A stretch of 64,000 nucleotides of DNA from Pinguiococcus pyrenoidosus (Eukaryota; Sar; Pinguiophyceae; Pinguiochrysidales; Pinguiochrysidaceae): NCBI GenBank assembly GCA_019677205.1, contig JAAMXY010000373.1, forward strand, positions 63,262 to 127,261. Reading direction: 5' to 3'. How positions within the stretch are numbered: the first letter of the stretch is position 1; the number at the start of each line of letters is the position of its first letter. Shown here in pieces: positions 1 to 10,955 of this stretch. Made by a program: the position numbers and the translations under genes. Under the pieces are notes generated by a model. It was given only the letters and a program-made list of their open reading frames with translations, searched no databases and was not told where the DNA came from.

Positions 1-550
1 GGGGGGAGGGGATCCCGTGGAACTTGGCCAAGTGCTTGGTGTTTGGGCCGTGGCGGGAACTGGGAAGAAAAACCTCTCCGGGATCCTTCAGAAGGTCTCC
101 TTCGCTCTCTGCTCCTCAGTTCGGACCTCGGCACCAGGTTGATCCCCACGCTGTACTTGGCCGCGTGCGAGGCGTTCTTGGCCTCTCTTCATCCTTCTAC
201 TGTACTCCTTTGACACACACACACACACACCCACACCCACACACGCAAAAGCAGGGACGTGCTGGTGATGAGGGAAGAAGCGCAATAGTCTTGAGCGGCA
301 CGAGGAAGAAGGACTTCGCGAGCTGCTCCGGCGAACGGGACGAGAGGGGGATCGGGCTCTCTTTCCACTGGTGGGCAAGCTTGGCTACGCGGCTGGCTCG
401 AAGCTAGATCCGACAGCTCTCTCTCTCGCGAATCGACCTGTCTGGGAACACCTCTTGTGGCTCTCTTGACAGACGTGGCATCTGGCACGGAGTGCTCCAG
501 GGCGACCACCGCGCACCACGACGTGGCTGGAGCCGCGCCGCCGCTCAACT
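1..550. other. No convincing gene; contains a CA microsatellite
   Basis: No frame here looks like protein on either strand. The stretch holds a (CA)n tract at about 213-244 and GA/CT-rich sequence. The open frames crossing it have arginine/serine-rich shadow composition and no recognisable motif. It lies just downstream of the 3' end of the minus-strand DUF4168 gene and may be its 3' untranslated or intergenic DNA. Confidence 0.5.
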
Positions 551-1490
551 CTATCTGCTGGCCCCTTCCTTCTTCAGGTGCTTCGCGACTCGAGCGCGGA
601 AGAAGCGATTCGAGCTTGCCTTCGCGATGAGCTCGTTGAACTCGGACGTCTTGAAGCCGTAGCTGTGCGCGATCTTCACCGCGTCCACGGGGAAGTCCCC
701 GCACGCCTTGCGGACTCTCTTGGACGCCACCGGCGCCAACACGTTGTCGCAGATGCCCGCCGGCAGGTTGGAGGCCGACTTCACGCCAACCTGAGAGGGG
801 AGAGAAGAGGTTCAACAGCTTCGCCTCGGCAAGAGCAGCGCAGCATGGGCTCACCTCCTTGGCCAGCGTTTGAAGACGATAGCGCCGCATGTCCTCGATG
901 CGCTTCAGCGCCAGAGCGAAGCGTCTGGCGCGGTCCTCGCTGATGCGCATCTTGCCCACCCGCTGCGCCTCCGCGATCTGCACCTCCGCTCTGGAGTTGC
1001 GCTTCAGGTTGTGGCGCGTGCTGAGCGGCTCCACCAGCGGGACCTTCTCGCCGTCCAACTCGGCGCCCACGCGGTACAGATAGGCCTGCTGGTACACCTT
1101 CTGGCGCAACGCGCGGTCGTTCGCGATCTGACGAGACAGCGCGTTGAAGCGCTTCACGTCCAGGCCCATGGCCTCGATGGCCGCGCTGCTCTTGAGCACA
1201 TAGTCCGCGCACGCGCGGCGTCGTTCTGCGTTTTGGCCCTTCGGGTCGAACGCCGGGTCGCACACGCTGCCTCTGCGCATCGCTGTCCAGTACCACACTT
1301 TCGCCGGCGAGCTCTTGCGCACGCGCTGCAGCAGCTCCGCCTTCAGCGGCTCCATCGCGGCCAGACACGCGGCGTACTGGTCGTACTCCGCCTCGTACGG
1401 CATGCTGAAGAGCGACACCATCTTGTGTGGCCCCGCCACGCCGCGCCCCAGCGCCGCCAGACACAGCAAAAAGAAGAAGAGGAGCGACAT
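551..1490 (-). CDS. DUF4168-domain protein with signal peptide
   Basis: Two exons (1490-855 and 790-551) joined over a 64-nt GT-AG intron give about 291 residues. The start at 1490 is chosen because it opens a typical signal peptide (MSLLFFFLLCLAALGRGVAG). The body matches the DUF4168 pattern known from cyanobacteria and algae: repeated blocks of the kind CxxxxxLKSSAAIEAMGLDVKRFN and IANDRALRQKVYQQAYLYR, in which a helix leads to a MGLDVxRFN turn. A second such block follows the intron (SYGFKTSEFNEL). The function of the family is unknown. The signal peptide has no ASAFAP motif, so secretion or endomembrane location is more likely than plastid import; this is inference. The family assignment is good, the role unknown. 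Confidence 0.72.
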
Positions 1491-1660
1491 GGGGAGAGAA
1501 GTCGAGGAAGCACTCGCGGCCGCACAATGCGCCGCACTGCGTTCGAAGGATTCAACTTGCGATTGCGCGGGAAGATCGAATCCTTTGCCAACCGTCGTCA
1601 GACCTGTGGTACTCCTGTAGGTACTACTATATTGGTACAGGGAAGTACCTAAATATTGGC

Positions 1661-1716
1661 GGGTTTCGGGTTTCGGGTTTCGGGTTTCGGGTTTCGGGTT
1701 TCGGGTTTCGGGTTTC
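1661..1716 (+). repeat. (GGGTTTC)8 tandem repeat, telomere-like
   Basis: Eight uninterrupted copies of the heptamer GGGTTTC. The unit differs by one base from the plant/algal telomere repeat GGGTTTA. It lies inside a gene-rich region with genes on both sides, so it is an interstitial repeat and not a chromosome end. Confidence 0.9.
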
Positions 1717-1846
1717 TCCTTTCTCCTTCTGCTTCCTCGTCGTCTTCTTTTGATCTCTGTAGGGCGACACGAAAGATCGATATCGATATTGATGCGAAGT
1801 GGGAGGTAAGGAAGGGACATCCGTCTGTCGCGCGGCGCGGCGCGGC

Positions 1847-1892
1847 GTGTTTGCGTGTTTGCGTGTTTGCGTGTTTGCGTGTTTGCGTGTTT
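1847..1892 (+). repeat. (GTGTTTGC)n octamer tandem repeat
   Basis: About 5.75 perfect copies of the octamer GTGTTTGC. It follows a GCGGCGC-rich stretch and is about 130 bp from the GGGTTTC array. No coding role is apparent. Confidence 0.88.
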
Positions 1893-2122
1893 GTTGGAGT
1901 TTGTGTGGTTGCAGCGCCGGTGATAGCATGATAGCAAAGGGTAGCCTTCCAGGGGCTCCTGGACGGCACGCACAAGGTGCCTTCCTCACGCCGCCAGTGA
2001 TGTTCAAGAGAGGTTTTGGGGAGGAGCAGGAGGCATCCGAAATCCGAGAAGACCGAAAGGCGAAACGAGCAAACGAATGAGAAAACCAAGAAGCTTCATC
2101 TTTGCCGAGGCCGCGACCGCCA

Positions 2123-3805
2123 CTACAATCCTCCAGACGTGCTGCCCGCGGCGTCGGATCCGCCGGCGCCTCCCAGACCGCCGGCTCCGCCCAGACCGCC
2201 GGCGCCACCGGCTCCGCCGAAGGCGCCCATCATGTTTGCCATGGCCTCCGGGTTGCCCATCATGTCCTGCGCCATCTTCATCAGCTCTGGATTCTGCATC
2301 ATCTGCTGTGCCATCTGCATCATCTGCGGGCTCTGCATCAGCCCCGCGAGATTCGGCGCCGCCGGTGCGGCGCCTCCAGCCGGTGCCGACGGCGCGGGCG
2401 CAGCGGCGCTCAGCTTCGCTCTGGCCTTGCGCAGGTACTCCTGGTGGTTCGAGTTGTTCGGCTCGATCTCCGCCGCGCGAGCGTAGCACTCTTCCGCCTT
2501 GGCGTACTGCGCCTGGAAGAAGTAGGCGTAGCCCATACGAGCATGCGCCTTTGGAGTGTCCCATGTGGTTGAAGCCCAGCGTTAGAAGCGTGACCATCGG
2601 ACGCATCACCCCCGGCGCCTCGATGTCTTCGTGGACTGTTCCACAGTCGAGAAACCCACCTTTGCATACCCATCGTTCAGCTTGATGGCTTCGCGGCAGT
2701 CCTCCACCGCGCTGGTGAAGTCCTTTAGGTGGCAGTACGCCGCCGCGCGGTTCGAAAGATAGATGTGGCTCTGCGGCCCTGCGGAGACACGACGTTACGG
2801 CTTGGATCTCCCTCTCGCTGGGACAGAGGCAGAACCAAAGGGAAGGTGTGAAAGGCCGTACCTCTCGGAACCAACTCCAGCGCCGCACTGTATTTGCCGA
2901 TCGCTCCTTGATGGTCCCCTACGTGCACAAGATGAGCCGGATCTGATGCCGGATCTGGCGCCGATACGGACCCGAACGCTCGAGGAATCCACACCACGAA
3001 CCTTTCTTAAGCATGTCGTTGCCCTCCGCCTTGAGAGCATCCGCCTGCTCCTGCGTCTGCTGCTCGGAATCCGGAGCCACCTTGGACTCTAAGCACCAGA
3101 CATCCGCCTCGTCAGTGCTCAGCTTCAGTCGCCGCGGGAGATCTGACCAGCTGCCTTCCTCACCTTTCTCAGCCGGAGCCCGCGGCGCGGTCTTGGGCTG
3201 CAGCGGGGCGCGGCGCTTTTCGTACTGCGCGACAGCGCGCTGGTAGCGCGCCTCGTACTCGGGCGTGTTGGGCTCGACGCCGGCGAAAAATCCGCGCTTG
3301 GTCAGGCTTTGCAGCAGCTGCTGGAACAGCGGGTCTCCTTCGATTCCGCTCTCCGACTGCTTCTCGTGCCGCGTGAGCGCTTCTTTGGCCGCCACGCCGG
3401 CCTCGAACAGAGTCGCGAGGGACTCCTCGTACTCCAGCGCCTTGGGATCCACGTCTGGCGCCACTAGGGCGCCTTCCAGCAACTCCACCGCCTAAGATCC
3501 AAAGCCGAGTTTCAGCAGCCTGCGACGATTCTGCGGTTCTGAAGCGCAGGTCAACGGATGTCTACACATCTCCAAAGCTTCGAAAGACAAACGACGCACA
3601 ACCAAGCGGACGAAAAGCAGCGCTTGGGGCTTCCCCGCACTTGAGCGCAGAACCACAAACCCTCTGGCTGGCGCCAGAAGGGGGGACGAGAAAAGTGAGG
3701 TGCTCAGCGCACCTTCAGGACGTCTGCATCTGCCGTGGCGAAGCACGCTTTGAGGTGCTTTACTATGGCGAAATTAAGCTTTTGCTCAGGAGAAGCCGTT
3801 GCCAT
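2123..3805 (-). CDS. SGTA: SGTA-like TPR co-chaperone
   Basis: Five exons (3805-3713, 3491-3002, 2918-2862, 2778-2660, 2548-2123) keep one frame for 394 residues. Residues 1-60 resemble the SGTA dimerisation domain (KLNFAIVKHLKACF, then AVELLEGAL and EYEESLATLFEAG). Three TPR motifs follow from about residue 180: AEGNDMLKKGDHQGAIGKYS, YLSNRAAAYCHLKDFTSAVE and ARMGYAYFFQAQYAKAEECY. The C terminus has the methionine/glutamine-rich stretch of SGTA (MMQMAQQMMQNPELMKMAQD) and a glycine-rich tail. In other eukaryotes SGTA hands tail-anchored proteins to the GET pathway and binds Hsp70/Hsp90 through the TPR domain. The spacer between the dimerisation domain and the TPRs, about 120 residues, is longer than in human SGTA (313 residues in total). 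It is divergent from the eIF3m gene. Confidence 0.9.
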
Positions 3806-4180
3806 CGTTTGAAATGGCGCTTTGGCGGGAAAATGGGGGGCGCTTTGACGGTGCGCCGCGGCCGTGTCTTCTTTTCATCGCTGCGTTTCGGAGTTTCGAA
3901 GCTTCTGCGATTCTCGATTACTTTCGTATCTGTCCCGTTTCCTGCAAAAGGATTTCATTGGATGCGAGGAGCACCCGAGCGGCGATTTCGCCAGGAATAA
4001 GAACTACGGCGTTTCTCTGTCCAAGCGGATCCTCCCGGCTCCATTGGCTATTGATGAATTTTACTATTTAATTTGGAATTCAATACTGTCTATGATCAGG
4101 ATCCCAAAATATCAGCTGATCGAACTCAGCTGACTTGGCCTGGATGGCCCTCCAACGCCGCCATCGCCAGCGCCACAAGC
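3806..4180. promoter_or_regulatory. Divergent 5' region between SGTA and eIF3m
   Basis: The 375-bp gap between two start codons on opposite strands must hold both promoters. It is locally AT-richer (4055-4130, with TTTACTATTTAATTTGG) than the flanking exons. No specific element can be named. Confidence 0.5.
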
Positions 4181-5811
4181 ATGTCCAAGCTGCAGCTACT
4201 CTTCGACGCCGGAGGCGACCAGCTTCTCAAGCTGATCGACATCGTTGCCAAGGTGCGTCCAAACTGAGAATCGATGCGGTGCCTGTGGCGCTCTGACTTC
4301 GTCTCTGTCGCGCAGACGGCGCCGGGCTTGAACGACGAGGAGAAACAGGCGCTGGCCAACGAATGTGTGGAGTTCTATCGCGAAGCCAAAGCTGTGGAGC
4401 TGACCACCGTGATCGTGAAGCACTCCAGTCCTCTTTTCGACATGGTGGGCCCTTTCCGCGCGCGTCACTTCGGTGCGAAGCCCGAGTTTCTGAGGATCTC
4501 CTTCACACAAACCCTTAGGAGCCCGATGAGACCGAGGCGTGCTTCCTGTCCCTCTTCAGCGTGATCGAGAAGGCGGCGCCTGAGGAGCAGCCGGGCCTTC
4601 AGCAGATGCTCTTCGAGGCGCTGCGGTCCAGAGAGGGCGACAACATCCTGATTCTCCGTCTGTTGGGCCACATCATGAACTTGCTGCCTTTGGAGGCCTA
4701 CGACTCTCGTCTTCAGGTGTGTGTCATGCTGCGTTTTTTGGAATGCGTGTGGCAGGAAGAGGATGCAGTACTGTGCTGATAAGTATGAATGAAAACTTGT
4801 GTGCAGGGATTGTATGTTGCGTTGGAGAGGAGTACCGGCAACGCACAGCTGCTGGCGATGCTGGAGCCGACCGTCCAAGAGTTCGTGGAGAGTGCGCCCA
4901 CGCCAGAAGGGAAGGTAGAGCTTCTCCGCAGGGTGGCGGCCGCTGCACACGCGACGGAGACCATGGAGCGCCTGGAGAAGGAGACGCTTCTGCAGCTTCT
5001 GTTGTGCTACAAAGGTATGTCGGAAGCGCCAAAGCCGCCACGGCACATTGGAGCAGGCGTTGCTACGATGTTGTTGCCGCCGCTTCTACCAGTACTACCC
5101 GTACTACCAGTATTGACCATGTTCCCCCTTCTCTCTGCGTCGAAGACTCCTTTGAAGCGGTGCAAGGCGAGACCGTCCAGCTTCTCATGCTGTCCATCGC
5201 CGATCCGGTGTGGACGCAGAGGAACCAGCCGGCGCTGCTCGATCTTCCGGCCGTGCGGGCGTTGAAGGAGAGCTCGGAGCAGAAGTGGCTTGTCGAGCTG
5301 CTCGAGACCTTGCTCCGGAAGACCCTGGACGACTTTGAGGCCTTCCAGGCAGCGAACGCGGACAAGATCAAGGGCGCAAATCTGGACGTCGAGAACCTCA
5401 TGAAGGCGGCTCGGCTGCTCGCGATCTGCGCCCTGGCGAACGAGAAGGACGTCTTGACGTACGGGGACGTGGCCAAGGTGCTCAAGGTGGAAGAGGACGA
5501 GGTGGAGCTCTGGATCGTCAACGCCATCAGTGCGGGCCTGCTGGAAGCCCGCTTGGATCAGTTGGAGAGGACCGTCACGATCCAGAGCGTCAGCTTCCGA
5601 CACTTCGGTCGCGAACAGTGGCTCATCTTGCAGGTACTGAATGGGTCAGGAAAAACTGTTGCGACGGCGGAGCTTCCGCAAGGCCCTTGGTCTCTCTGAA
5701 CGTCCAGCCAGTTCTAACTCGTTGGGATGTCAACAGGAGCGCTTGGGATCTTGGAAGGCGAATCTCACGAGCGTGATGGAGAGATTACGGACGGCGAAGG
5801 CTGCCTCCTGA
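4181..5811 (+). CDS. EIF3M: Translation initiation factor eIF3 subunit M
   Basis: Six exons (4181-4252, 4316-4444, 4519-4716, 4807-5014, 5146-5633, 5737-5811) encode 389 residues, close to the 374 of human eIF3m. The N-terminal half is helical-repeat sequence. The C-terminal PCI domain is clear: AARLLAICALANEKDVLTYG, the winged-helix stretch VAKVLKVEEDEVELWIVNAI, then ARLDQLERTVTIQSVSFRHF and a final WKANLTSVMERLRTAKAAS. eIF3m is part of the eIF3 scaffold on the 40S ribosome. All exon junctions keep the frame and use GT-AG sites. The gene converges on the VAP gene, with 222 bp between the two stop codons. Confidence 0.93.
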
Positions 5812-6033
5812 GATAGCCCAGCGGGAGAAGCAACGAAGAAGTGACCTGCTTGTTCATCACTGAGCTTGGAAGACGCACATCTGCCAATCCACTTGACCTG
5901 TTGAAGAGTTCAGTCTCTCGTCGGGAGTACACACAGTCTTCTCGGCAACTCACGCTGTCCACAAGCAGCAACATGGAAGGAGAGAACGGGCCCTCTTGCC
6001 TTCGCAGGCTTCGGTCTGTACACGGCGAGTCCC

Positions 6034-7644
6034 TCACGAAAGCAGGCGGCCGACAAAGAAGAACACGACCGCGATCACGGCGATCTGAACCAGGCTAAAT
6101 CCGGACGACAGCGGTGGTGACATGGCTTCTCCGTCGATTCTCTCGCTGTCCAGGACATCTCCTACGCAAGACACCGACGCCAAAGCGGAGAAGCCATCAA
6201 AGGAACAACAAGATGAGAAGAAGGAAGACCGAACTGCCTGCCAGCTTCACCTTTCATACCTGATCCTGAGTTATGTCGATTCCCCGTCCCAAGTTGGTTC
6301 TCCAGCGCCACCCGAGTCTTCATTTCTCGCATCCATTGCGATTTGGTGGATTCCAGGTGCTTCTGCAGGACCTCCCGCTCGGCAGTGAGGCGTACGCTGA
6401 AGTCCACGAGTTCATCGTACTGCCGCCGCAGCCGCCGCATCTCCTCAAAGATGTCCACCGACTCCGCAGGGTTGTCGGCCTTGCCGGCGCCGGCCGAGAC
6501 GCTTTCTCTCAACTTGTCTGCGACGCTGTTTTGATTCGCATGGCATCCACTGTTTAGCTCCGAGGTCGCCTCGCGGAAGAGGAAGGAGAAAGGGTTGCTC
6601 GGAAACGAAACGAAACGAAACGAAACGAAACGAAAGATACCTGGCCGGATCTTGGTCTTGCTGCGTCTCGGGGGCAAACAAGAAATGCATGTCTAGCTTC
6701 TGCTTCTTTATGAGTTTCCGCTGCGGCTCCTGTGAAAAATCCTGCCACTTCTCCATCAAGGACTCGCTTCGTTCATTCGCTTGGGCTTCGGAGCCTTCTG
6801 CCGCCTGCCGCATGAAGGGTTCATGTACAAGGACAAGTACAAGTTAGGATCCTCCGCTGCGTTTCTCCTAAGCCTTTCCCTCTGAGATCCTCCGCGTCTC
6901 TCTCTCTCTGTCTCTCTCTAAACTGAATCTCGTACCTTCATCGCCTCCAGACTGCCGAAGTATTCCTGGTCGATCGGGATGCTCTGCACGAGGAAGCGGT
7001 CCAGCTCCTCGGCATTGTTCTGCAGCACGCCCACGCGGTTGTACGCCTGCTTGAGCAGCTCGCTCTTCTCCTTCTTCAAGAGGCTGATCTCGATGACCTC
7101 GGTGGCCTCGGGGCCCAGCGGACCCTGGTTGGGCCGCACGATGTAGCGCTTGGGCTTCGTCGTGCGCACCTTGTACACGATGGGCTCGCTGGTCACATTG
7201 CACACCTGAACAGGCACCGAAGCGTCAGAGGCCGACTTGCGCAAAGCTTAAGCGCCAAAGAGTCTTTGGGATACTGATCTCCCAAGTCTGCCACCGCATA
7301 GATGTGCCATTTCGCGTCCGCATCCCATGCTTCACACATCGAAGTCGTTTTGAAAAGCTTGAGATCCGGAAAACGGCGCCAAAGGCGCGTTTTCCGGACA
7401 TGCCTTCACAAGGATGTGCGCAGTCCTTGAAGAGGCTACACTACAGAAACGAGAGCACTTCGACGCCCGCAACTCGCTCTATACGTTCTCTTGAGAACGC
7501 CACATCTCCTGCGCCGCGCTTCCGCACCTTCATGTACACCCGCGGAGTGTCCTCGGACAGATCCATCTCCAGCTTTTCGAGCGCTTCATCCGTTTTGCTT
7601 AGGAGGACGAAAGGCCTCTTCAGCGGCGCTGAAACGTCCGCCAT
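6034..7644 (-). CDS. VAMP-associated protein (VAP), ER contact-site protein
   Basis: Five exons (7644-7528, 7205-6936, 6804-6641, 6549-6260, 6161-6034) give 322 residues in frame. The MSP domain occupies about residues 1-130, with the VAP signature KVRTTKPKRYIVRPNQG followed by EATEVIEISLLKKEK. A coiled coil follows (about residues 205-260, EEMRRLRRQYDELVDFSVRL). The protein ends in a single hydrophobic tail anchor (FSLVQIAVIAVVFFFVGRLL) with no residues after LLS, as in VAPs. In other eukaryotes VAP sits in the ER and binds FFAT-motif proteins at membrane contact sites. The first exon diverges from animal VAPs. Neighbouring SGTA belongs to the pathway that inserts this kind of tail anchor, but the proximity may be chance. 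Confidence 0.9.
6602..6635 (+). repeat. (GAAAC)n pentamer repeat in a VAP intron
   Basis: Six perfect GAAAC copies plus a partial one. On the coding (minus) strand it reads GTTTC repeats and starts a few bases after the GTATC donor of the third VAP intron. Confidence 0.85.
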
Positions 7645-8206
7645 GCTACCGCCAAACAGGACTTAAAAGGCCGCAGATCCGAGCTGGAAAACAAGCGGCG
7701 CGAACGACGCACGAGAGGGCGGTAACGAAGCGCGCAGCGCTCCAAAGACGTCTCGAATTCGCGGGAAACCACACGAGTTGGAGTTGTCCCGATGGGGGTG
7801 AAACATACTTAATTCTCCTCCCAAGACACCGCAAACATCAGTTGTCCGTAATTTATAAAATAATTCTGGACATAAAATTATAAATACCAATATTTGTATA
7901 ATAACTATATACATATATATCTTAATATATCAGGACATGAGATTTGAAGTGGTGTCACCTACTTGATGCGGATCGAGCTGCGTAGCGCTGCTAGTACTAG
8001 CCCGTGCCGCAGGTGCTCCTTGCGGTATTCTAGATTGAACCGGCCGCATCATTGGCTCTTGGCGGCAGCTTGCTTGTACCTCGATCTTCGGATCACCCTC
8101 CGGAGCGCCCCGGGACGCGGCGCAAGTTCCCGCGCATTCTCCTCTGGCGCCGTTTGAACGAAGTGCGGCGTCATCAGCGGCCTATTGGCCACGCTGGAGG
8201 AGCGCC
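7645..8206. promoter_or_regulatory. Divergent 5' region between VAP and the coiled-coil gene
   Basis: This 562-bp gap separates two opposite start codons. Positions 7840-7950 are strongly AT-rich (ATAATTCTGGACATAAAATT and TATATACATATATATC), unlike the surrounding DNA. No gene is seen. Confidence 0.5.
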
Positions 8207-10870
8207 ATGAGGTTCTCGTCGTCGCGCCGAGGTCGCCAATGGCGACCAGCGTTCCATGGCTTCACGCCAGACGAGAAACGCAGGGCAATTGCTAAGGTGC
8301 GCCCTGCTGTTCTGCTGCTGCTTTGCAGAAGTTGCGCGCCTTCCGCGCCGCACTTGCGGCGCTTCTCCCTGCGGAAAGCGACTGAAGTGGCACAGCACTG
8401 CTGCTCTGTATCCTCACAACTCTGCGGGTGCAACAGCTGCGCGCGGGCGAAGAGCCGGTCTTTCAGAAGCAGCTTCCAGAGACGATGGCCGAGCCCGCAG
8501 CGAGGACGGGGCCTCCGGGCGTCTCTTCAGGCCTCAGCATGCGCCGCTTTCCATCTTCCACGCTCGACGAGGTGCGCAACATCTGCAAGCACTACGAGGA
8601 GAAGTGCGGCGGAAAATACGCCGCCACGACTCCCGCGGCAAGATACCTCTTTCAGATGAGTCGCGAGATTCTGGTGCAACTTGCCGCGCTGGAGACGTGG
8701 ATGAAGGTGCCATGAGTCCCAAAATGCCCCTTGCAGTGATACCTAGAACCGCGCGTCATGAAGGGTTCTATCCCACAGGAGAGAACGGCGGTGGCGGACT
8801 CGGTGGCGGACGAGTACAAGCAGTGGCAAGAGCACTTCAGTCCGGCGTCGAAGCAGCAGCTGCTGGTTGGCCTTCCGAATGCGGCGCTCGCGACGCCCAG
8901 TGACATCGCGGCGTACATTGCGCAGCTCCAGGATCTGCTGCAGCAGACGCGCGAGAGAGAGGAGAAAGTCGCCGTGGACGCCGATGAGCAGGTGGATCAG
9001 CTGAGAAAGGCCATCGCCAACAACCGGGCCGTCGCGCGCGTGCAAGCGGAGGAGGACCGCAAGCGCCACGCCGCGGAGATCGCGGCGATGAAGACCCAGA
9101 TGGAAGACGCGATGCAGAAGCTGAGCGGGCAGTATCAGGACGTCATCGCTTCTGTTCAGTCGCAGGCCAAGGCAACCATCGGCGAGCTGGAAGCGGAGCT
9201 GGCCGCCCGCGACGATGTGTTCGACCGCCGGTCCAGCGAGAGGGAGCAGGAGGCGTCCAAAGCCATGGCGCGCATGAAGCGCGATCTCGAGAGGCGGAGC
9301 AAGGACGAACTGGCAAGGAGCAAGTCCGAAGCGGATGAGACGATCTTCCAGCAGCAGAGGAAGTTGGACATGCTCCAAGCCGTGCTGCAGCAAACCAAAG
9401 CCCGCATGCACGCGAGTGCTCTGCAGGCCAGCGCGATGTCAAAGGGAAAGCCTGCGAGCGTGAGCGGCGTAGAAAGGACATTGTCTTCGGTGGAGGCACT
9501 TGCAAAGCAAGCTGAGGAGCTCCGGCGCTGCAGAGCGGAGTTGGAGGAGCAGAAGCGCTTGAACGAGGCCCTTCACAGGAGGAATCAGGAGCTTCAAGAG
9601 GTGACGAACTTCGTGCAGGAGGGGCGGGAGTTGATCGCGAAGACCGAGGGCGATATCGCCGCCATGGACGCGGATCTGGGCGCCCTGGCTGACAAGGAGG
9701 TACTTGCCACGACAGAGCCTGGTCTTTGCAGAGAGAGATTCTCACCCTCGTTCTCGGTCTGATGCCTCCACCTCGTCTTGATGCCTGGACCGACACCTCA
9801 CGTGAGCAGGTCTTTGCGCACAGCCAAGTGCAGCAGCGCATGGTCCCCAAGTATTGGAACCAGACAAACGTTGGCCGAAGCGTGGGCTCCTCGCCGGCGG
9901 AGACCGCAGCCCAGATCAGGGACTACGATCTCAATCCCAAGATCCACCGGTAGGGCGGAACTGCGCATCAAGACTCGAGCCCAAGCAAACTTCGATCGAC
10001 AATCCAACCTAGCTTCGCTCGACAATCCAGCGAGGCGGAACCATGGTCGCGGGCCAAGCCGATTCCCAAGGACACCGATGCGTCGCTGCTGTCCAAACCC
10101 ACCACGGCGGAAGGACTGCGAGAGAAGGTCCGTCCCGCGTTGCTTGCTCCAGCTCCAGCGCTCCGCACGAGCTCGTCCCTCTGAAATCCCACGTCGCCAT
10201 TCTCTCCCAGGAAGCAAAGATTCACCAGTACTGTGAAGCTCATCGTCAGGCGCGTGCTGCAGGCACTCCGATACGCGTGGTCGACGACGTCGCAGCTTCT
10301 CTGGGACAAGCCAAGCCCCCGAAGCGTGTTCATTTTGGCGACCCCGCGCCGACGACGCAAACGTTAGAAGCGCCGTCGGAACGCGGGAGCGAGGCGCGTG
10401 GCGGTCCCGTTGGGCTAGCGGCGACGCTCGCAGCAAGACCAAGGGGGGCAGACTTGCCACTGCAGCCAGAGCAGGAAGGGTCGATAGTTCCGGAGCAAGT
10501 CAAGGCGGTGGATGAACAAGATGACAAGCTTGCCGAGGACTTGGCCGCCACCACTGCTCCGACCGTGCCGGAGTCAGCGTTGGCCGCAACACTGAAGCGT
10601 CCCATGAGGCTTGGAGCGGAGTTCCAGTTGCCTTTGTCGGCCACGTTGGGGACCCGCAAGCCAAGGCCGTCGCCAAGGTAAAGATGCTTCTAATAATCCA
10701 GCTGTTGCTTTGCCAGCATATCCCATCGACATCGTTGAGCAAGCGCTGACCGCGTGAACTGATTCTATCAAAGGCCAAGCGAGGAAGCCATCTTCGAGTA
10801 CGTGTTCAGAGGGAAGACATCGAGCGAGAGAGGCGGTCCTGGAGGCGTGCGAAGATCCCCAATCATCTAG
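8207..10870 (+). CDS. Long coiled-coil protein of unknown function
   Basis: Seven exons (8207-8296, 8437-8706, 8779-9699, 9732-9949, 10013-10127, 10211-10677, 10774-10870) join in frame to 725 residues. The first exon (ending PDEKRRAIAK) is joined to the next (LRAGEEPVFQKQ) because frame and splice sites agree; translation might instead start at the ATG at 8485. Residues about 130-420 are almost all charged heptad-rich helix (QLQDLLQQTREREEKVAVDA, MARMKRDLERRSKDELARSK), a long coiled coil. The C-terminal third is low complexity, with short ordered-looking blocks (NQTNVGRSVGSSPAE, IRDYDLNPKIHR). No catalytic domain is visible. A cytoskeletal or axonemal scaffold is possible but not shown. I do not recognise the family. 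Confidence 0.65.
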
Positions 10871-10955
10871 CAGGCCGACCTTTCGGAAGCTTCGCCATAG
10901 AGCATCATCTTTATCGAACCCGACTGAGCCGTCGCGACGGTGCCTCCCTCGATCC

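Larger units (their letters stand above)
1491..2122. other. Intergenic region carrying two tandem repeats
   Basis: This 632-bp stretch lies between the start of the DUF4168 gene and the stop codon of SGTA. It holds two unrelated short tandem repeats, listed separately. Frames read across the repeats give only low-complexity peptides, so no gene is called. Confidence 0.6.

Noticed and set aside
189-1973. Long open minus-strand frame covering the DUF4168 gene and the repeats
   Set aside because: It runs through the intron and both tandem repeats; only the part from 1490 is supported by the signal peptide and domain.
8297-8436. Separate 48-residue gene made by joining the exon ending at 8296 to sequence right after a TTTGCAG acceptor
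   Set aside because: Joining to the later acceptor at 8436 keeps the frame into the long coiled-coil protein and needs no extra gene.
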